A DNA stretch of 32,418 nucleotides from an uncultured Lachnospiraceae bacterium (GTDB lineage: Bacteria; Bacillota; Clostridia; Lachnospirales; Lachnospiraceae). How positions within the stretch are numbered: the first letter of the stretch is position 1; every line of letters starts with the position of its first letter. The position numbers and the translations under genes were made by a program. Of the stretch, positions 24,637-32,303 are shown piece by piece. The DNA lies in contig CAJUTQ010000020.1 of the NCBI GenBank assembly GCA_910589265.1, positions 1 to 32,418 on the forward strand, given 5' to 3'. The notes under the pieces are model-generated. The model was not told the DNA's origin. It was given only the letters and a program-made list of their open reading frames with translations, and made no database searches.

Positions 24637-25857
24637 ATGGGACAATTTTTAGAATATATAAAAATGGCACTGGCTAATCTAAGGGCGAAAAAGGGCCGTT
24701 CTATACTGACCATGTTGGGAATTATTATTGGAATTGCTTCTGTTATTATGATTATTTCTATTGGAAACGGAGTAAAAGCCCAAATCAGCAGCGAATTGGA
24801 AAGTATGGGAGGAGGGTTGATTTACCTCCGTGTTGACAACCAGAATAAGGACAAAGAAGCAGTAGAATTGAAGGAAGAGGATTTTGACGCTTTGAATAGT
24901 AAAATTTCCAATCTTAAAGGAGTAACGCCTTTATATAATGTTTGGGGAAGTGTGACCAGTCCAAAAGGAAATTTTGACGCAATGGGAGGAGCTGGTACAG
25001 AAGCTTTAGAATTTAATAATTCTGATCCGATTATTAAAGGAAAATATTTCTCAAAGGAAGATTACTTAGCTGGACGAAAGGTCTGCGTTGTATCAGAAAG
25101 CGATGCAGTAAAATTGTTTGGAAATACAGATGTGGTTGGAATGACGATTGAGCTGACTTTTTATAATGTGACGCAAGAAATGACCATTGTGGGAATACGT
25201 CAGAATAGCACTGCAAAGCTTTTGGCCTCCCTAATGTCCAGTCCATATGTGCAAGTAGAAATGCCCATATCTGTTTTAGGAGATCAGTTTGGGTTTTATG
25301 TACAAGGGTTTGACGGGATATATTTAATTGCCGATTCCAGCTCTACTGCTGCTCAGGTAGCCCAAGATGGGATTAGCTTATTAGAAAGCCGCCATAATAT
25401 TCGAGGAGAAGGACGCATACAGATTGAAACTATGGCAGAACAGACAGGAATGATAACAAATGTTTTAGATATGGTTACTATTTTTATTGCCTTTGTTGCT
25501 ATTATTTCATTAGTAGTAGGAGGCATAGGTGTTATGAATATTATGCTTGTGTCAGTGACAGAGCGTACCAGAGAAATTGGAATTAGGAAGGCTTTGGGAG
25601 CCAGGACAGGTTCTGTTATGCTTCAATTTCTTGCTGAGTCAGCAATTATTACTTTGGTAGGTGGATTGATTGGCATTCTGATAGGCATAACAGGAGCCAT
25701 AGGGATTTGCGCTGCTTTTGGATTTGAAGCGGGAATTGAAACTTCTGTTATTATTATTGCCACTATATTTTCATCCGGTGTTGGCCTCTTTTTTGGTATT
25801 TATCCAGCTAAGAAAGCAGCAAAATTAAGTCCAATTGAAGCTTTACGCCATGATTAA
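24637..25857 (+). CDS. ABC transporter permease, MacB/FtsX type
   Basis: A 406-residue permease with the MacB topology: one N-terminal membrane segment (SILTMLGIIIGIASVIMIISI, about 21-41), a large extracellular MacB_PCD domain (about 45-270), and three C-terminal segments. Those carry the family signature GGIGVMNIMLVSVTERTREIGIRKALGAR and the ending YPAKKAAKLSPIEALRHD. Together with the ATPase and adaptor it forms a complete tripartite-like exporter of the Gram-positive kind. The ribosome binding site is weak (AGAAAGGT), but the short gap from the adaptor suggests coupled translation. Substrate unknown. Confidence 0.93.
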   Translation: MGQFLEYIKMALANLRAKKGRSILTMLGIIIGIASVIMIISIGNGVKAQISSELESMGGGLIYLRVDNQNKDKEAVELKEEDFDALNSKISNLKGVTPLYNVWGSVTSPKGNFDAMGGAGTEALEFNNSDPIIKGKYFSKEDYLAGRKVCVVSESDAVKLFGNTDVVGMTIELTFYNVTQEMTIVGIRQNSTAKLLASLMSSPYVQVEMPISVLGDQFGFYVQGFDGIYLIADSSSTAAQVAQDGISLLESRHNIRGEGRIQIETMAEQTGMITNVLDMVTIFIAFVAIISLVVGGIGVMNIMLVSVTERTREIGIRKALGARTGSVMLQFLAESAIITLVGGLIGILIGITGAIGICAAFGFEAGIETSVIIIATIFSSGVGLFFGIYPAKKAAKLSPIEALRHD

Positions 25858-25864
25858 TTAAAAC

Positions 25865-25892
25865 TTGCACTTCTATTTATATATAGTATAAT
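25865..25892 (+). promoter_or_regulatory. Candidate promoter aimed into a terminator hairpin
   Basis: TTGCAC (25865-25870), 16 bases, TATAAT (25887-25892). The predicted start near 25899 is about 10 bases before a strong hairpin at 25910. It could drive the YcxB-like gene with attenuation, or a tiny RNA; in such AT-rich sequence chance matches are common. Confidence 0.45.
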
Positions 25893-25909
25893 AGCTATAT
25901 AACAATAGG

Positions 25910-25960
25910 GGCTGCCCCTAGATAAACGGTATAGGTTTATTTGGCGGCAGCCTTTACGTT
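25910..25960 (+). terminator. Terminator of the export operon or leader attenuator
   Basis: GGCTGCC (25910-25916) through ATAAAC (25922-25927) pairs with GTTTAT (25935-25940) through GGCAGCC (25946-25952). This gives about 18 bp with one mismatch around a 7-base loop. The tail TTTACGTTTG is moderately T-rich. Confidence 0.75.
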
Positions 25961-25991
25961 TGCAGAGATAGAAGGGAGAAAGAGCTTAAAA

Positions 25992-26474
25992 ATGTCCATT
26001 GAATTTGATGTAAAAATGTCTACAAAGAAGTTATATGATTATTTGCTCTATCATACATACACAAGCTTTTCTGGTATGTTAGGAGTATTTATTGGATTTT
26101 GTTTTTTTCTCTTGTTTGTATTAAAGGCAAATTATTTATATTTGGCAGCATCTATTGTCGTTCTTGCATATTTACCAGTAAGTCTATATACAAGGGCAAA
26201 GAGACAGATGCTTCTTACAAAAGCATTTAAAGAGCCCCTTCACTATAAGCTGACAGAAGAGGGAGTAGAGATTTCCCAAGGAGAAATCAGAGAATTTCAA
26301 GCATGGAAGGATATGTATAAGGCAGTCTCCACGGGAAAGAGCATTATTGTTTATACAGGAAGAATTAACGCCAGCATTTTTCCTAAAGAGGATCTTGGAA
26401 ATAAAAAACAAGAGGTTGTCGCTGCAATATCGACCCATATGGATCCTAAAAAGGTAAAGATCCGAAGAGTTTGA
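25992..26474 (+). CDS. YcxB-like membrane protein
   Basis: A 160-residue protein resembling the YcxB-like family of uncharacterised membrane proteins. Residues 1-28 are polar and two close hydrophobic segments follow (GMLGVFIGFCFFLLFVL and YLYLAASIVVLAYLPVSLY). The cytoplasmic C-terminal domain of about 85 residues contains HYKLTEEGVEISQGE and the typical WKDMYKAVSTGKSIIVYTG, ending in a basic tail. The ATG at 25992 has only a distant purine-rich site (AAGGGAG, about 14 bases upstream); the longer TTG reading overlaps the hairpin stem and is rejected. It lies 16 bases before tsaE and may share its transcript. Function unknown. Confidence 0.75.
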   Translation: MSIEFDVKMSTKKLYDYLLYHTYTSFSGMLGVFIGFCFFLLFVLKANYLYLAASIVVLAYLPVSLYTRAKRQMLLTKAFKEPLHYKLTEEGVEISQGEIREFQAWKDMYKAVSTGKSIIVYTGRINASIFPKEDLGNKKQEVVAAISTHMDPKKVKIRRV

Positions 26475-26490
26475 GAAAGGGAAGGGGAAA

Positions 26491-26916
26491 ATGCAGGTAA
26501 TAGAAACATTTAGTGAAAAGGACACGTTCCAATTAGGAGAAAGCATAGGGAGAGGGGCAAAGGCAGGAGAAGTATATGCTTTAATAGGCGATCTGGGTGT
26601 AGGGAAAACAATATTTGCTCAAGGCATGGCAAAAGGATTGGGCATTGAAGAGGTGGTGAATAGTCCTACTTTTACAATATTACAACAGTATGAAGGGGGC
26701 AGGCTTCCTCTCTATCATTTTGATGTATATCGTATTGAAAATGTAGAGGAAATGGAAGAGTTGGGCTATGAGGACTGTTTTTATGGAGAGGGAGTATGTC
26801 TGGTAGAATGGGCAGATTCCATTGAAGAAGTTTTGCCAGAAAATTTTTTTCAAATAAAAATAGAGAAAGACTTGGAAAAGGGATTAAATTATCGTAAAAT
26901 AATAGTAGAAAGATAA
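26491..26916 (+). CDS. tsaE: tRNA t6A biosynthesis ATPase TsaE
   Basis: A 141-residue P-loop ATPase required with TsaB and TsaD for threonylcarbamoyl transfer to A37 of ANN-decoding tRNAs. Walker A is IGDLGVGKT (about 32-40). The conserved NSPTFTILQQYEG and YHFDVYRIE (with the family Asp) follow, then LVEWADSIEEVLPE. The length is typical. GAAGGGGAA lies before the ATG. tsaB lies 91 bases downstream; the gap has no recognisable gene. Confidence 0.95.
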   Translation: MQVIETFSEKDTFQLGESIGRGAKAGEVYALIGDLGVGKTIFAQGMAKGLGIEEVVNSPTFTILQQYEGGRLPLYHFDVYRIENVEEMEELGYEDCFYGEGVCLVEWADSIEEVLPENFFQIKIEKDLEKGLNYRKIIVER

Positions 26917-27007
26917 AAATCTTCAGACTATGGAAGGAATGGGAGTCAGCAGCAACTGTTGTGCTTCTCGTTTCCAATAGGGACTTTGTAGGAAATGGAG
27001 GAATGGA

Positions 27008-27706
27008 ATGAAAATATTGGCAGTGGACAGCTCAGGGCTGGTAGCCAGTGTAGCAGTTGTAGAGGAAGATACTATGCTGGCGGAATATACAGTAAATTAT
27101 AAAAAGACACATTCTCAAACATTGCTTCCTATGCTTCATGAAATAGTCCAAATGATCGAATTAGATTTACACAGTGTAGATGCCATTGCTGTCTCAGCAG
27201 GTCCAGGTTCTTTTACTGGTCTTAGAATTGGATCGGCAACAGCAAAAGGATTAGGTCTTGCACTGCAAAAGCCTATTATTAGTATTCCTACTGTCGAAGG
27301 CCTGGCCTATAATTTGGTAGGGACAAATAAATTGATTTGTCCCATTATGGATGCAAGGAGAAATCAGGTTTACACAGGCCTTTATCAATTTGAAGGACAA
27401 CAGCTTTTGTGCCTAAGGGAACAATGTGCAGTTTCCATTGAGGAAATAATAGACTGTGTAAATGAACAAGGAAGAACGGTTATTTTTCTTGGAGATGGAA
27501 TTTTAACATATGGGCAGAACATTGAGAAGGGAGTGACAGTACCTTATGAGATGGCTCCAGCGCATATGAACAGACAAAGGGCAGGCTCTATAGCTGCATT
27601 AGCTTTCCAATATGGTAAAAGGAATAAGATGGAAGATGCAAAAGAACATATACCAAATTATATAAGACCTTCTCAGGCAGAAAGGATGAAAAGGAAGGAG
27701 GGGTGA
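27008..27706 (+). CDS. tsaB: tRNA t6A biosynthesis protein TsaB
   Basis: A 232-residue, catalytically inactive ASKHA-fold paralogue of TsaD that scaffolds the TsaD-TsaB-TsaE complex. It starts MKILAVDSSGLVASVAVVEE. The conserved blocks are KKTHSQTLLPMLHEIV, VSAGPGSFTGLRIG (about 64-77) and ICPIMDARRNQVYTGLY. It lacks the metal-binding HxxxH of TsaD, as expected. GGAGG precedes the ATG. It overlaps rimI by 4 bases (GTGA), a translational-coupling arrangement. Confidence 0.95.
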   Translation: MKILAVDSSGLVASVAVVEEDTMLAEYTVNYKKTHSQTLLPMLHEIVQMIELDLHSVDAIAVSAGPGSFTGLRIGSATAKGLGLALQKPIISIPTVEGLAYNLVGTNKLICPIMDARRNQVYTGLYQFEGQQLLCLREQCAVSIEEIIDCVNEQGRTVIFLGDGILTYGQNIEKGVTVPYEMAPAHMNRQRAGSIAALAFQYGKRNKMEDAKEHIPNYIRPSQAERMKRKEG

Positions 27707-28146
27707 CGAAAAAAATGGAAATAAGGCAAATGAAGGAGGAAGACGTCCCATTTGTATGCGCTATGGAAAAAGAAATTTTTTCCATGCCATGGTCTTGCCA
27801 AGACTTTTTAGATATGGTTCATGCAGAGCATGCCCATTTTTATGTGGTAGATGTAGAAAGTGAGATTATAGCATATTGTGGTCTGCGCAATATGTGTGGA
27901 GATGGAGAGATAACAAATGTAGCTGTAGGAGAGCCATTTCGCAAGAAAGGAATTGGAAGGAAGATGCTTAATTATTTACTTGATGAAGGGGGGAGACTTG
28001 GTATAGATGCGTTTACTTTGGAAGTAAGAGAGAGCAATCAAGTAGCCATTGCCTTATATACAAGCCTTGGATTTCAGATAGAGGGCATGAGGAAGAATTA
28101 TTATGTTAGTCCCATGGAAAATGCCCAGATTATGTGGAAAAGGTAG
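27703..28146 (+). CDS. rimI: Ribosomal protein S18 alanine N-acetyltransferase (RimI-like)
   Basis: A 147-residue GNAT acetyltransferase. The N-terminus has EIRQMKEEDVPFVCAMEKEIF. The acetyl-CoA loop is VAVGEPFRKKGIGRKML (R/QxxGxG/A type, about 71-87), and the C-terminus has TLEVRESNQVAIALYTSLGFQ, the RimI signature. RimI acetylates the N-terminus of ribosomal protein S18; in Firmicutes the gene commonly follows tsaB, as here. The GTG at 27703 overlaps the tsaB stop; the in-frame ATG at 27715 is an alternative start. Confidence 0.9.
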   Translation: MTKKMEIRQMKEEDVPFVCAMEKEIFSMPWSCQDFLDMVHAEHAHFYVVDVESEIIAYCGLRNMCGDGEITNVAVGEPFRKKGIGRKMLNYLLDEGGRLGIDAFTLEVRESNQVAIALYTSLGFQIEGMRKNYYVSPMENAQIMWKR

Positions 28147-28149
28147 GAA

Positions 28150-28199
28150 ATGAATGGTGAAATTCCCACTATTCATATAGGAAATACCTAAGGTATAAT
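28150..28199 (+). promoter_or_regulatory. Hairpin and candidate -10 upstream of the zinc-ribbon gene
   Basis: ATGAATGGTG (28150-28159) pairs with CACTATTCAT (28167-28176) with no T run behind. A perfect TATAAT lies at 28194-28199, but the -35 region (28171-28176) is poor and lies inside the hairpin. It may mark the boundary between two transcription units. Confidence 0.35.
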
Positions 28200-28242
28200 T
28201 TATCTAGCAGAAAAAAACTGTGGATATATGGGAGGATAAATT

Positions 28243-28491
28243 ATGCAAAAATATACAGAGAAAAGACAGGGAGAATTGAAAGAAGCATGGTGCAACATGT
28301 GTGGAAAACCATTTTTAGTAAATCATGGAACAGTGGAGGAAGGGGTATGCACTGTGGAAGTTGAATTTGGATATTTTTCCAGAAAGGATGGCGAAACCCA
28401 TACATTTGATTTATGTGAAGATTGTTATGATGAACTTATAAGAAAGTTTCGGGTTCCTGTTGAAATAAAGGAGAGACAGGAATTCCTTTGA
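28243..28491 (+). CDS. Small zinc-ribbon-like protein
   Basis: An 82-residue protein with two cysteine pairs, CNMCGKPF (residues 17-24) and CEDCYDEL (about 58-65), spaced like a zinc ribbon or rubredoxin-like knuckle. A conserved-looking EFGYFSRKDGETHTFDL lies between them. The N-terminus is basic and the C-terminus acidic; there is no membrane segment. It has GGGAGG before the ATG and overlaps the upstream reading region of rnz, suggesting coexpression. I do not know a function; a nucleic-acid or protein-binding adaptor is a guess. Confidence 0.75.
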   Translation: MQKYTEKRQGELKEAWCNMCGKPFLVNHGTVEEGVCTVEVEFGYFSRKDGETHTFDLCEDCYDELIRKFRVPVEIKERQEFL

Positions 28492-28520
28492 AAAATAAAA
28501 GGGGAAAGGAGCATGGGCAA

Positions 28521-29432
28521 ATGCTGGATGTATGCTTATTAGGGTGTGGGGGAATGATGCCATTGCCCTATCGCTGGCTTACTTCCCTCATGGCCAGATA
28601 TAATGGAACAAGTATATTGATTGACTGTGGGGAGGGAACTCAGATTGCTATAAAAGAAAAAGGGTGGAGTGCAAAGCCCATTGACGTCCTTTGTTTTACC
28701 CACTATCATGCAGACCATGTAAGCGGACTGCCAGGGCTTCTTTTGACAATGGGGAATGCAGAGAGAAGGGAGCCTTTGCTTATTATAGGGCCTAAAGGAC
28801 TTGAAAGAGTGGTGAACGCTTTGAGAGTCATTGCTCCAGAACTCCCATTTTCTATTGAATATATGGAGATAAAGGACAGGGAGCAAGTCTTCCAATTTGA
28901 AGGATATCAGATTCGGGCTTTTAGGGTGAATCATAATATTCTTTGCTATGGGTATTGCATTGAAGTTCCAAGGACTGGAAGGTTTCAGGTGGAAAAGGCA
29001 CTGGAAAATAAGATTCCCCAAAAATATTGGAGTCGTCTCCAAAGGGGAGAGGTTATAGAGACGAAGGAACAGACTTACACACCAGATATGGTTCTTGGAC
29101 CAAAGAGAAAAGGAATAAAACTTTGCTATTGTACAGACACAAGGCCCGTAGATACTATTGTAGAAAATGCAGAAAAAGCAGATTTGTTTATTTGTGAAGG
29201 CATGTATGGAGAGCCAGAAAAGGCTGGAAAAGCAAAGGAATATAAACATATGACATTTTATGAGGCAGCAGAGCTTGCAAAGAGAGCAGAAGTAAAGAAA
29301 TTATGGCTTACCCACTTTAGCCCTTCTTTAGTGAATGGGGAGAGCTATATGAGAGAGGTAAAAACGATTTTTCAGGGGGCCGAGTTGGGAGTGGATGGGA
29401 AAACAACCGTATTAAATTTTCCAGATGAATAG
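28521..29432 (+). CDS. rnz: Ribonuclease Z
   Basis: A 303-residue metallo-beta-lactamase-fold endonuclease that cuts the 3' trailer from tRNA precursors lacking encoded CCA. The metal-binding motif is FTHYHADHVSGLPG (about 61-74). Other zinc ligands are seen in FRVNHN, CYCTDTRP and LTHFSPS. An arm-like insertion (about 165-200) includes KYWSRLQRGEVI. AAAGGAG is 9 bases before the ATG at 28521; the 11 upstream codons (from a TTG at 28488) overlap the previous stop and are unlikely. Both tRNA-Ser genes at the right end lack CCA and would be natural substrates. Confidence 0.94.
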   Translation: MLDVCLLGCGGMMPLPYRWLTSLMARYNGTSILIDCGEGTQIAIKEKGWSAKPIDVLCFTHYHADHVSGLPGLLLTMGNAERREPLLIIGPKGLERVVNALRVIAPELPFSIEYMEIKDREQVFQFEGYQIRAFRVNHNILCYGYCIEVPRTGRFQVEKALENKIPQKYWSRLQRGEVIETKEQTYTPDMVLGPKRKGIKLCYCTDTRPVDTIVENAEKADLFICEGMYGEPEKAGKAKEYKHMTFYEAAELAKRAEVKKLWLTHFSPSLVNGESYMREVKTIFQGAELGVDGKTTVLNFPDE

Positions 29433-29451
29433 AAGAAAGGGGAAAAGGAGT

Positions 29452-30021
29452 ATGGGAAAAAGCGTATCAAAGGGAGTCATTGTCGTTGGTGTTCTTGCAT
29501 GTATATGTGTTGGATTTTATGCATATTTATCTAACCGATCTGTGCCAGAGGAGGAAGAGGTAATCGAAGTATCTGTGGCTCAGGAAGTATTATTAAGGGA
29601 CTTAACATCTCAATATCCCCCATCTCCAAGAGAGGTGGTAAAGTATTATAGCGATTTAACTTTGTGTCTCCATAATGAGAAGTATAGTGATGAAGAGTTT
29701 GAAAAATTAGCTTTACAGGCAAGAGGTTTATATGATCAGGAGCTAAACGATAATAATAAAGAAGAAGAAAATTTTTTATCATTGAAGTCAGAAGTAGAAG
29801 ATTATCAAAACATGTCTCAAACTATATCTAGTTACACCCTTAGTTCCAGTACGTCTGTTGAATATTGGAAAAAAGAAGGAAGGGATATGGCTTCTCTTTA
29901 TTGTACTTATATATTTCGTAAGGGGAAATCAACTTCTTCTGTTACAGAGCAATTTATTTTAAGAAAGGATGACGCAGGCAATTGGAAGATACTAGGATGG
30001 ACTGTGGCAAACAAAAAATAA
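29452..30021 (+). CDS. DUF6715-like membrane-anchored protein
   Basis: A 189-residue protein with an N-terminal membrane anchor (GVIVVGVLACICVGFYAYLS, about 8-27). An acidic linker (EEEEVIE) and an extracellular domain follow; the domain contains SQYPPSPREVVKYYSDL near residue 55 and ends with a beta-rich segment, EQFILRKDDAGNWKILGWTV. It resembles the DUF6715 proteins of Lachnospiraceae. The cysteine-containing TM segment does not have a classical lipobox. The ATG at 29452 has AAAGGGG about 9 bases upstream; the ATG at 29425 overlapping the rnz stop has none. One base separates it from tsaD. Function unknown. Confidence 0.75.
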   Translation: MGKSVSKGVIVVGVLACICVGFYAYLSNRSVPEEEEVIEVSVAQEVLLRDLTSQYPPSPREVVKYYSDLTLCLHNEKYSDEEFEKLALQARGLYDQELNDNNKEEENFLSLKSEVEDYQNMSQTISSYTLSSSTSVEYWKKEGRDMASLYCTYIFRKGKSTSSVTEQFILRKDDAGNWKILGWTVANKK

Positions 30022-30022
30022 G

Positions 30023-31051
30023 ATGAAAAAAGAAAAAGATATTTCCATTTTAGCTATTGAGACTTCCTGCGATGAAACAGGGGCGGCTGTTGTGAGAAAT
30101 GGCAGGGAGGTATTGTCAAATATTATCTACTCTCAGATTGATTTACATAAAGAATATGGAGGAGTTGTACCAGAAATTGCTTCAAGAAAACACATTGAGA
30201 AAATAAATCAGGTCATTGAGGCTGCACTGGACAAGGGAGGAATCCCCCTCACTGAATTGTCAGCAGTGGCAGTCACATATGGACCTGGATTGGTAGGAGC
30301 ATTGCTTGTTGGCGTAGCTGAGGCAAAGGCTATTAGTTATGGAGCTGGCCTTCCTTTAATAGGGGTACACCATATTGAGGGGCATATTTCAGCCAACTAT
30401 ATTGAACATGTAACCTTAGAGCCCCCCTTTTTGTGTCTTATTGTTTCTGGGGGACATACCCATCTTGTAGAAGTAAAGAACTATGGAAAATATGACATTA
30501 TTGGAAGGACGAGAGATGACGCTGCTGGAGAAGCTTTTGATAAAGTGGCAAGAGCCCTCGGACTTGGATACCCAGGAGGGCCAAATATTGATAAGCTATC
30601 TAAGGAGGGAGATGAAAATGCTATTTCCTTTCCAAAAGCAAAAATAGCAGGGGCTCCTTTGGATTTTAGTTTTAGTGGATTAAAATCTGCAGTTTTAAAT
30701 TATTTGAATGTTCATGAAAGGAAGGGAGAGAAGATTGTAAAAGCTGATGTAGCTGCCTCATTTCAGAAATCTGTAATTGAAGTGCTCACAGAGCATGTTA
30801 TAGAAGGAATAAAAATGACAGGGATGAAAAAATTAGCTATTGCTGGCGGCGTTGCTGCAAATTCATCTTTAAGGAAGGCAGTGGAAAAAGCATGTATGGA
30901 GTGTGGGGTATCCTTTTATTCCCCATCACCAGCTTTTTGTACAGACAATGCAGCAATGATAGGAGCGGCTGCATATTATCAGTTTCAAAAGGGAACCAGA
31001 CATGGTTTATCTTTAAATGCTGTACCAAATTTGAAGCTAGAGGATATTTAA
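30023..31051 (+). CDS. tsaD: tRNA N6-threonylcarbamoyladenosine transferase TsaD
   Basis: A 342-residue ASKHA-fold enzyme that transfers the threonylcarbamoyl group to A37 of tRNA, with TsaB and TsaE. It starts MKKEKDISILAIETSCDETG. The metal ligands H117 and H121 are in HHIEGHISAN. Conserved blocks include VVPEIASRKHIEKI, YGPGLVGALLVG, LIVSGGHTHLV, DDAAGEAFDKVARALGLGYPGG and AGGVAANSSLR. The last metal-binding Asp is in FCTDNAAMIG. It is separated from tsaE/tsaB by rimI, a zinc-ribbon gene, rnz and a DUF6715-like gene, all pointing the same way. Confidence 0.97.
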   Translation: MKKEKDISILAIETSCDETGAAVVRNGREVLSNIIYSQIDLHKEYGGVVPEIASRKHIEKINQVIEAALDKGGIPLTELSAVAVTYGPGLVGALLVGVAEAKAISYGAGLPLIGVHHIEGHISANYIEHVTLEPPFLCLIVSGGHTHLVEVKNYGKYDIIGRTRDDAAGEAFDKVARALGLGYPGGPNIDKLSKEGDENAISFPKAKIAGAPLDFSFSGLKSAVLNYLNVHERKGEKIVKADVAASFQKSVIEVLTEHVIEGIKMTGMKKLAIAGGVAANSSLRKAVEKACMECGVSFYSPSPAFCTDNAAMIGAAAYYQFQKGTRHGLSLNAVPNLKLEDI

Positions 31052-31073
31052 AAGGAGTGAATATAAAATTGAA

Positions 31074-31814
31074 ATGGAAAAACATACGGCAATTGTTTTA
31101 GGAGCAGGACAGGGAAAGAGAATGAAAAGCTCTGTAGAAAAACAGTTTATACATCTAGACGGGAAACCTATTTTGTATTATTCGTTAAAAGCTTTGGAAG
31201 AGTCATTTATTGATGAAGTGATTTTAGTCACAAGCTGCTGGAGAAGAGAATACTGTAAAAAAGAAATAATAGAAAAATATAGGTTTAGCAAAGTAAAATC
31301 AATAGTGGAAGGGGGAGAAGAGAGATACCATTCTGTTTATCAAGGAATTCAGGCTATAGAAGGTGGAGGATATGTTTGGATTCATGATGGAGCAAGGCCC
31401 TTTCTTACAAGCGAAATATTAAAAAGAATAAAGGAAAATATAGAAAAATTTCCAGCATGCATTGTTGCAGTTCCGGCAAAAGATACAGTAAAAATTACAG
31501 ATGAAAAGGGATTTGCAAAGGAAACTCCTAATAGAAACAGGGTATGGTTGATACAGACTCCCCAAGTTTTTTCTTACGAATTAATAAAAAGTGCATATGA
31601 AAAACTTATGGAAAAGGAAAGAGAAACAAAAGAATCAGGAGTGGTGATAACGGATGATGCCATGGTGGTAGAAACTTTTACAGATCAAAAAGTTAAAATT
31701 GTTGATGGTTCCTATAAAAATATAAAAATTACTACTCCAGAGGATTTAAAGATTGCAAATATCTTTTTAAAGGATGTAAAAATAAAGGGGAGCTATGCTG
31801 GTAGAAATAGTTGA
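31074..31814 (+). CDS. ispD: 2-C-methyl-D-erythritol 4-phosphate cytidylyltransferase
   Basis: A 246-residue enzyme joining MEP and CTP to CDP-ME in the non-mevalonate isoprenoid pathway. The nucleotide-binding motif AIVLGAGQGKRMKSSVEKQF is at residues 5-24. WIHDGARPFLT, VPAKDTVKI, RVWLIQTPQVF, ITDDAMVVE and IKITTPEDLKIA follow as in the family. The start has AAAGGAG 16 bases upstream, an unusually long gap, so the true start may be poorly translated. It is the last protein gene before the tRNA and rRNA genes and lies 22 bases after tsaD. Confidence 0.94.
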   Translation: MEKHTAIVLGAGQGKRMKSSVEKQFIHLDGKPILYYSLKALEESFIDEVILVTSCWRREYCKKEIIEKYRFSKVKSIVEGGEERYHSVYQGIQAIEGGGYVWIHDGARPFLTSEILKRIKENIEKFPACIVAVPAKDTVKITDEKGFAKETPNRNRVWLIQTPQVFSYELIKSAYEKLMEKERETKESGVVITDDAMVVETFTDQKVKIVDGSYKNIKITTPEDLKIANIFLKDVKIKGSYAGRNS

Positions 31815-31858
31815 TTTATTTATAAAATAAGAGTTGTTAAAAAAAATAAAAAAAGTTG

Positions 31859-31887
31859 TTGACATTTGGAATACTATTTGTTAGAAT
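31859..31887 (+). promoter_or_regulatory. Strong promoter of the tRNA-Ser/rRNA unit
   Basis: TTGACA (31859-31864, perfect), 17 bases, TAGAAT (31882-31887) with TG at 31879-31880. The start would be near 31894, about 40 bases before the first tRNA. No second promoter is evident before 16S. Confidence 0.8.
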
Positions 31888-31935
31888 GATTCTTGGCTCC
31901 GCTAAGGAAGCAAAAAAATTTAGAATAAAAAGTTT

Positions 31936-32021
31936 GGAGAGGTGTCCGAGTGGTTTAAGGAGCTGGTCTTGAAAACCAGTGATTCTGAAAGGGACCGTGG
32001 GTTCGAATCCCACCTTCTCCG
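31936..32021 (+). tRNA. tRNA-Ser (anticodon TGA)
   Basis: The acceptor stem GGAGAGG pairs with CTTCTCC (one G-T pair). The anticodon stem CTGGT/ACCAG encloses CTTGAAA, giving anticodon TGA. A long class II variable arm follows, and GTGGG-TTCGAAT-CCCAC forms the T arm. CCA is not encoded. Confidence 0.96.
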
Positions 32022-32066
32022 TAGGTAATAAAATAAAATCAAGAATCAGTGCTCTCGATTTTAAAT

Positions 32067-32155
32067 GGAGAAGTACCCAAGAGGCTGAAGGGGCTCCCCT
32101 GGAAAGGGAGTAGGTCGTTAATAGCGGTGCGAGGGTTCAAATCCCTCCTTCTCCG
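32067..32155 (+). tRNA. tRNA-Ser (anticodon GGA)
   Basis: The acceptor stem GGAGAAG pairs with CTTCTCC. The anticodon stem CTCCC/GGGAG encloses CTGGAAA, giving anticodon GGA. A long variable arm and GAGGG-TTCAAAT-CCCTC T arm follow. CCA is not encoded. The spacer between the two tRNAs can form TAAAATC/GATTTTA (32034-32063), probably a processing structure. Confidence 0.96.
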
Positions 32156-32159
32156 TCAG

Positions 32160-32303
32160 TCTTTATAAGATTCTATTTTATAAAGATTACCATATTTCAT
32201 TATTAAAGGACCATGACAACTGAACAGTAATGCGAACCCGAAACAAGAGAGAAAGAAAGAAGAAGAAGGAAGCAGACAGCAAAGAGAGACAGAGGAAGAA
32301 ACA
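32160..32303 (+). promoter_or_regulatory. rRNA leader: AT hairpin then T-free purine-rich stretch
   Basis: A hairpin CTTTATAA/TTATAAAG (32161-32185) follows the second tRNA. From 32232 the plus strand has no T at all until 32315, and is mostly A and G. It contains no recognisable -35/-10 pair and no clear boxA. Confidence 0.6.

Noticed and set aside
28539..29249. 236-codon minus-strand ORF opposite rnz
   Set aside because: Antisense to a clear RNase Z gene; the composition is that of a reversed coding strand.
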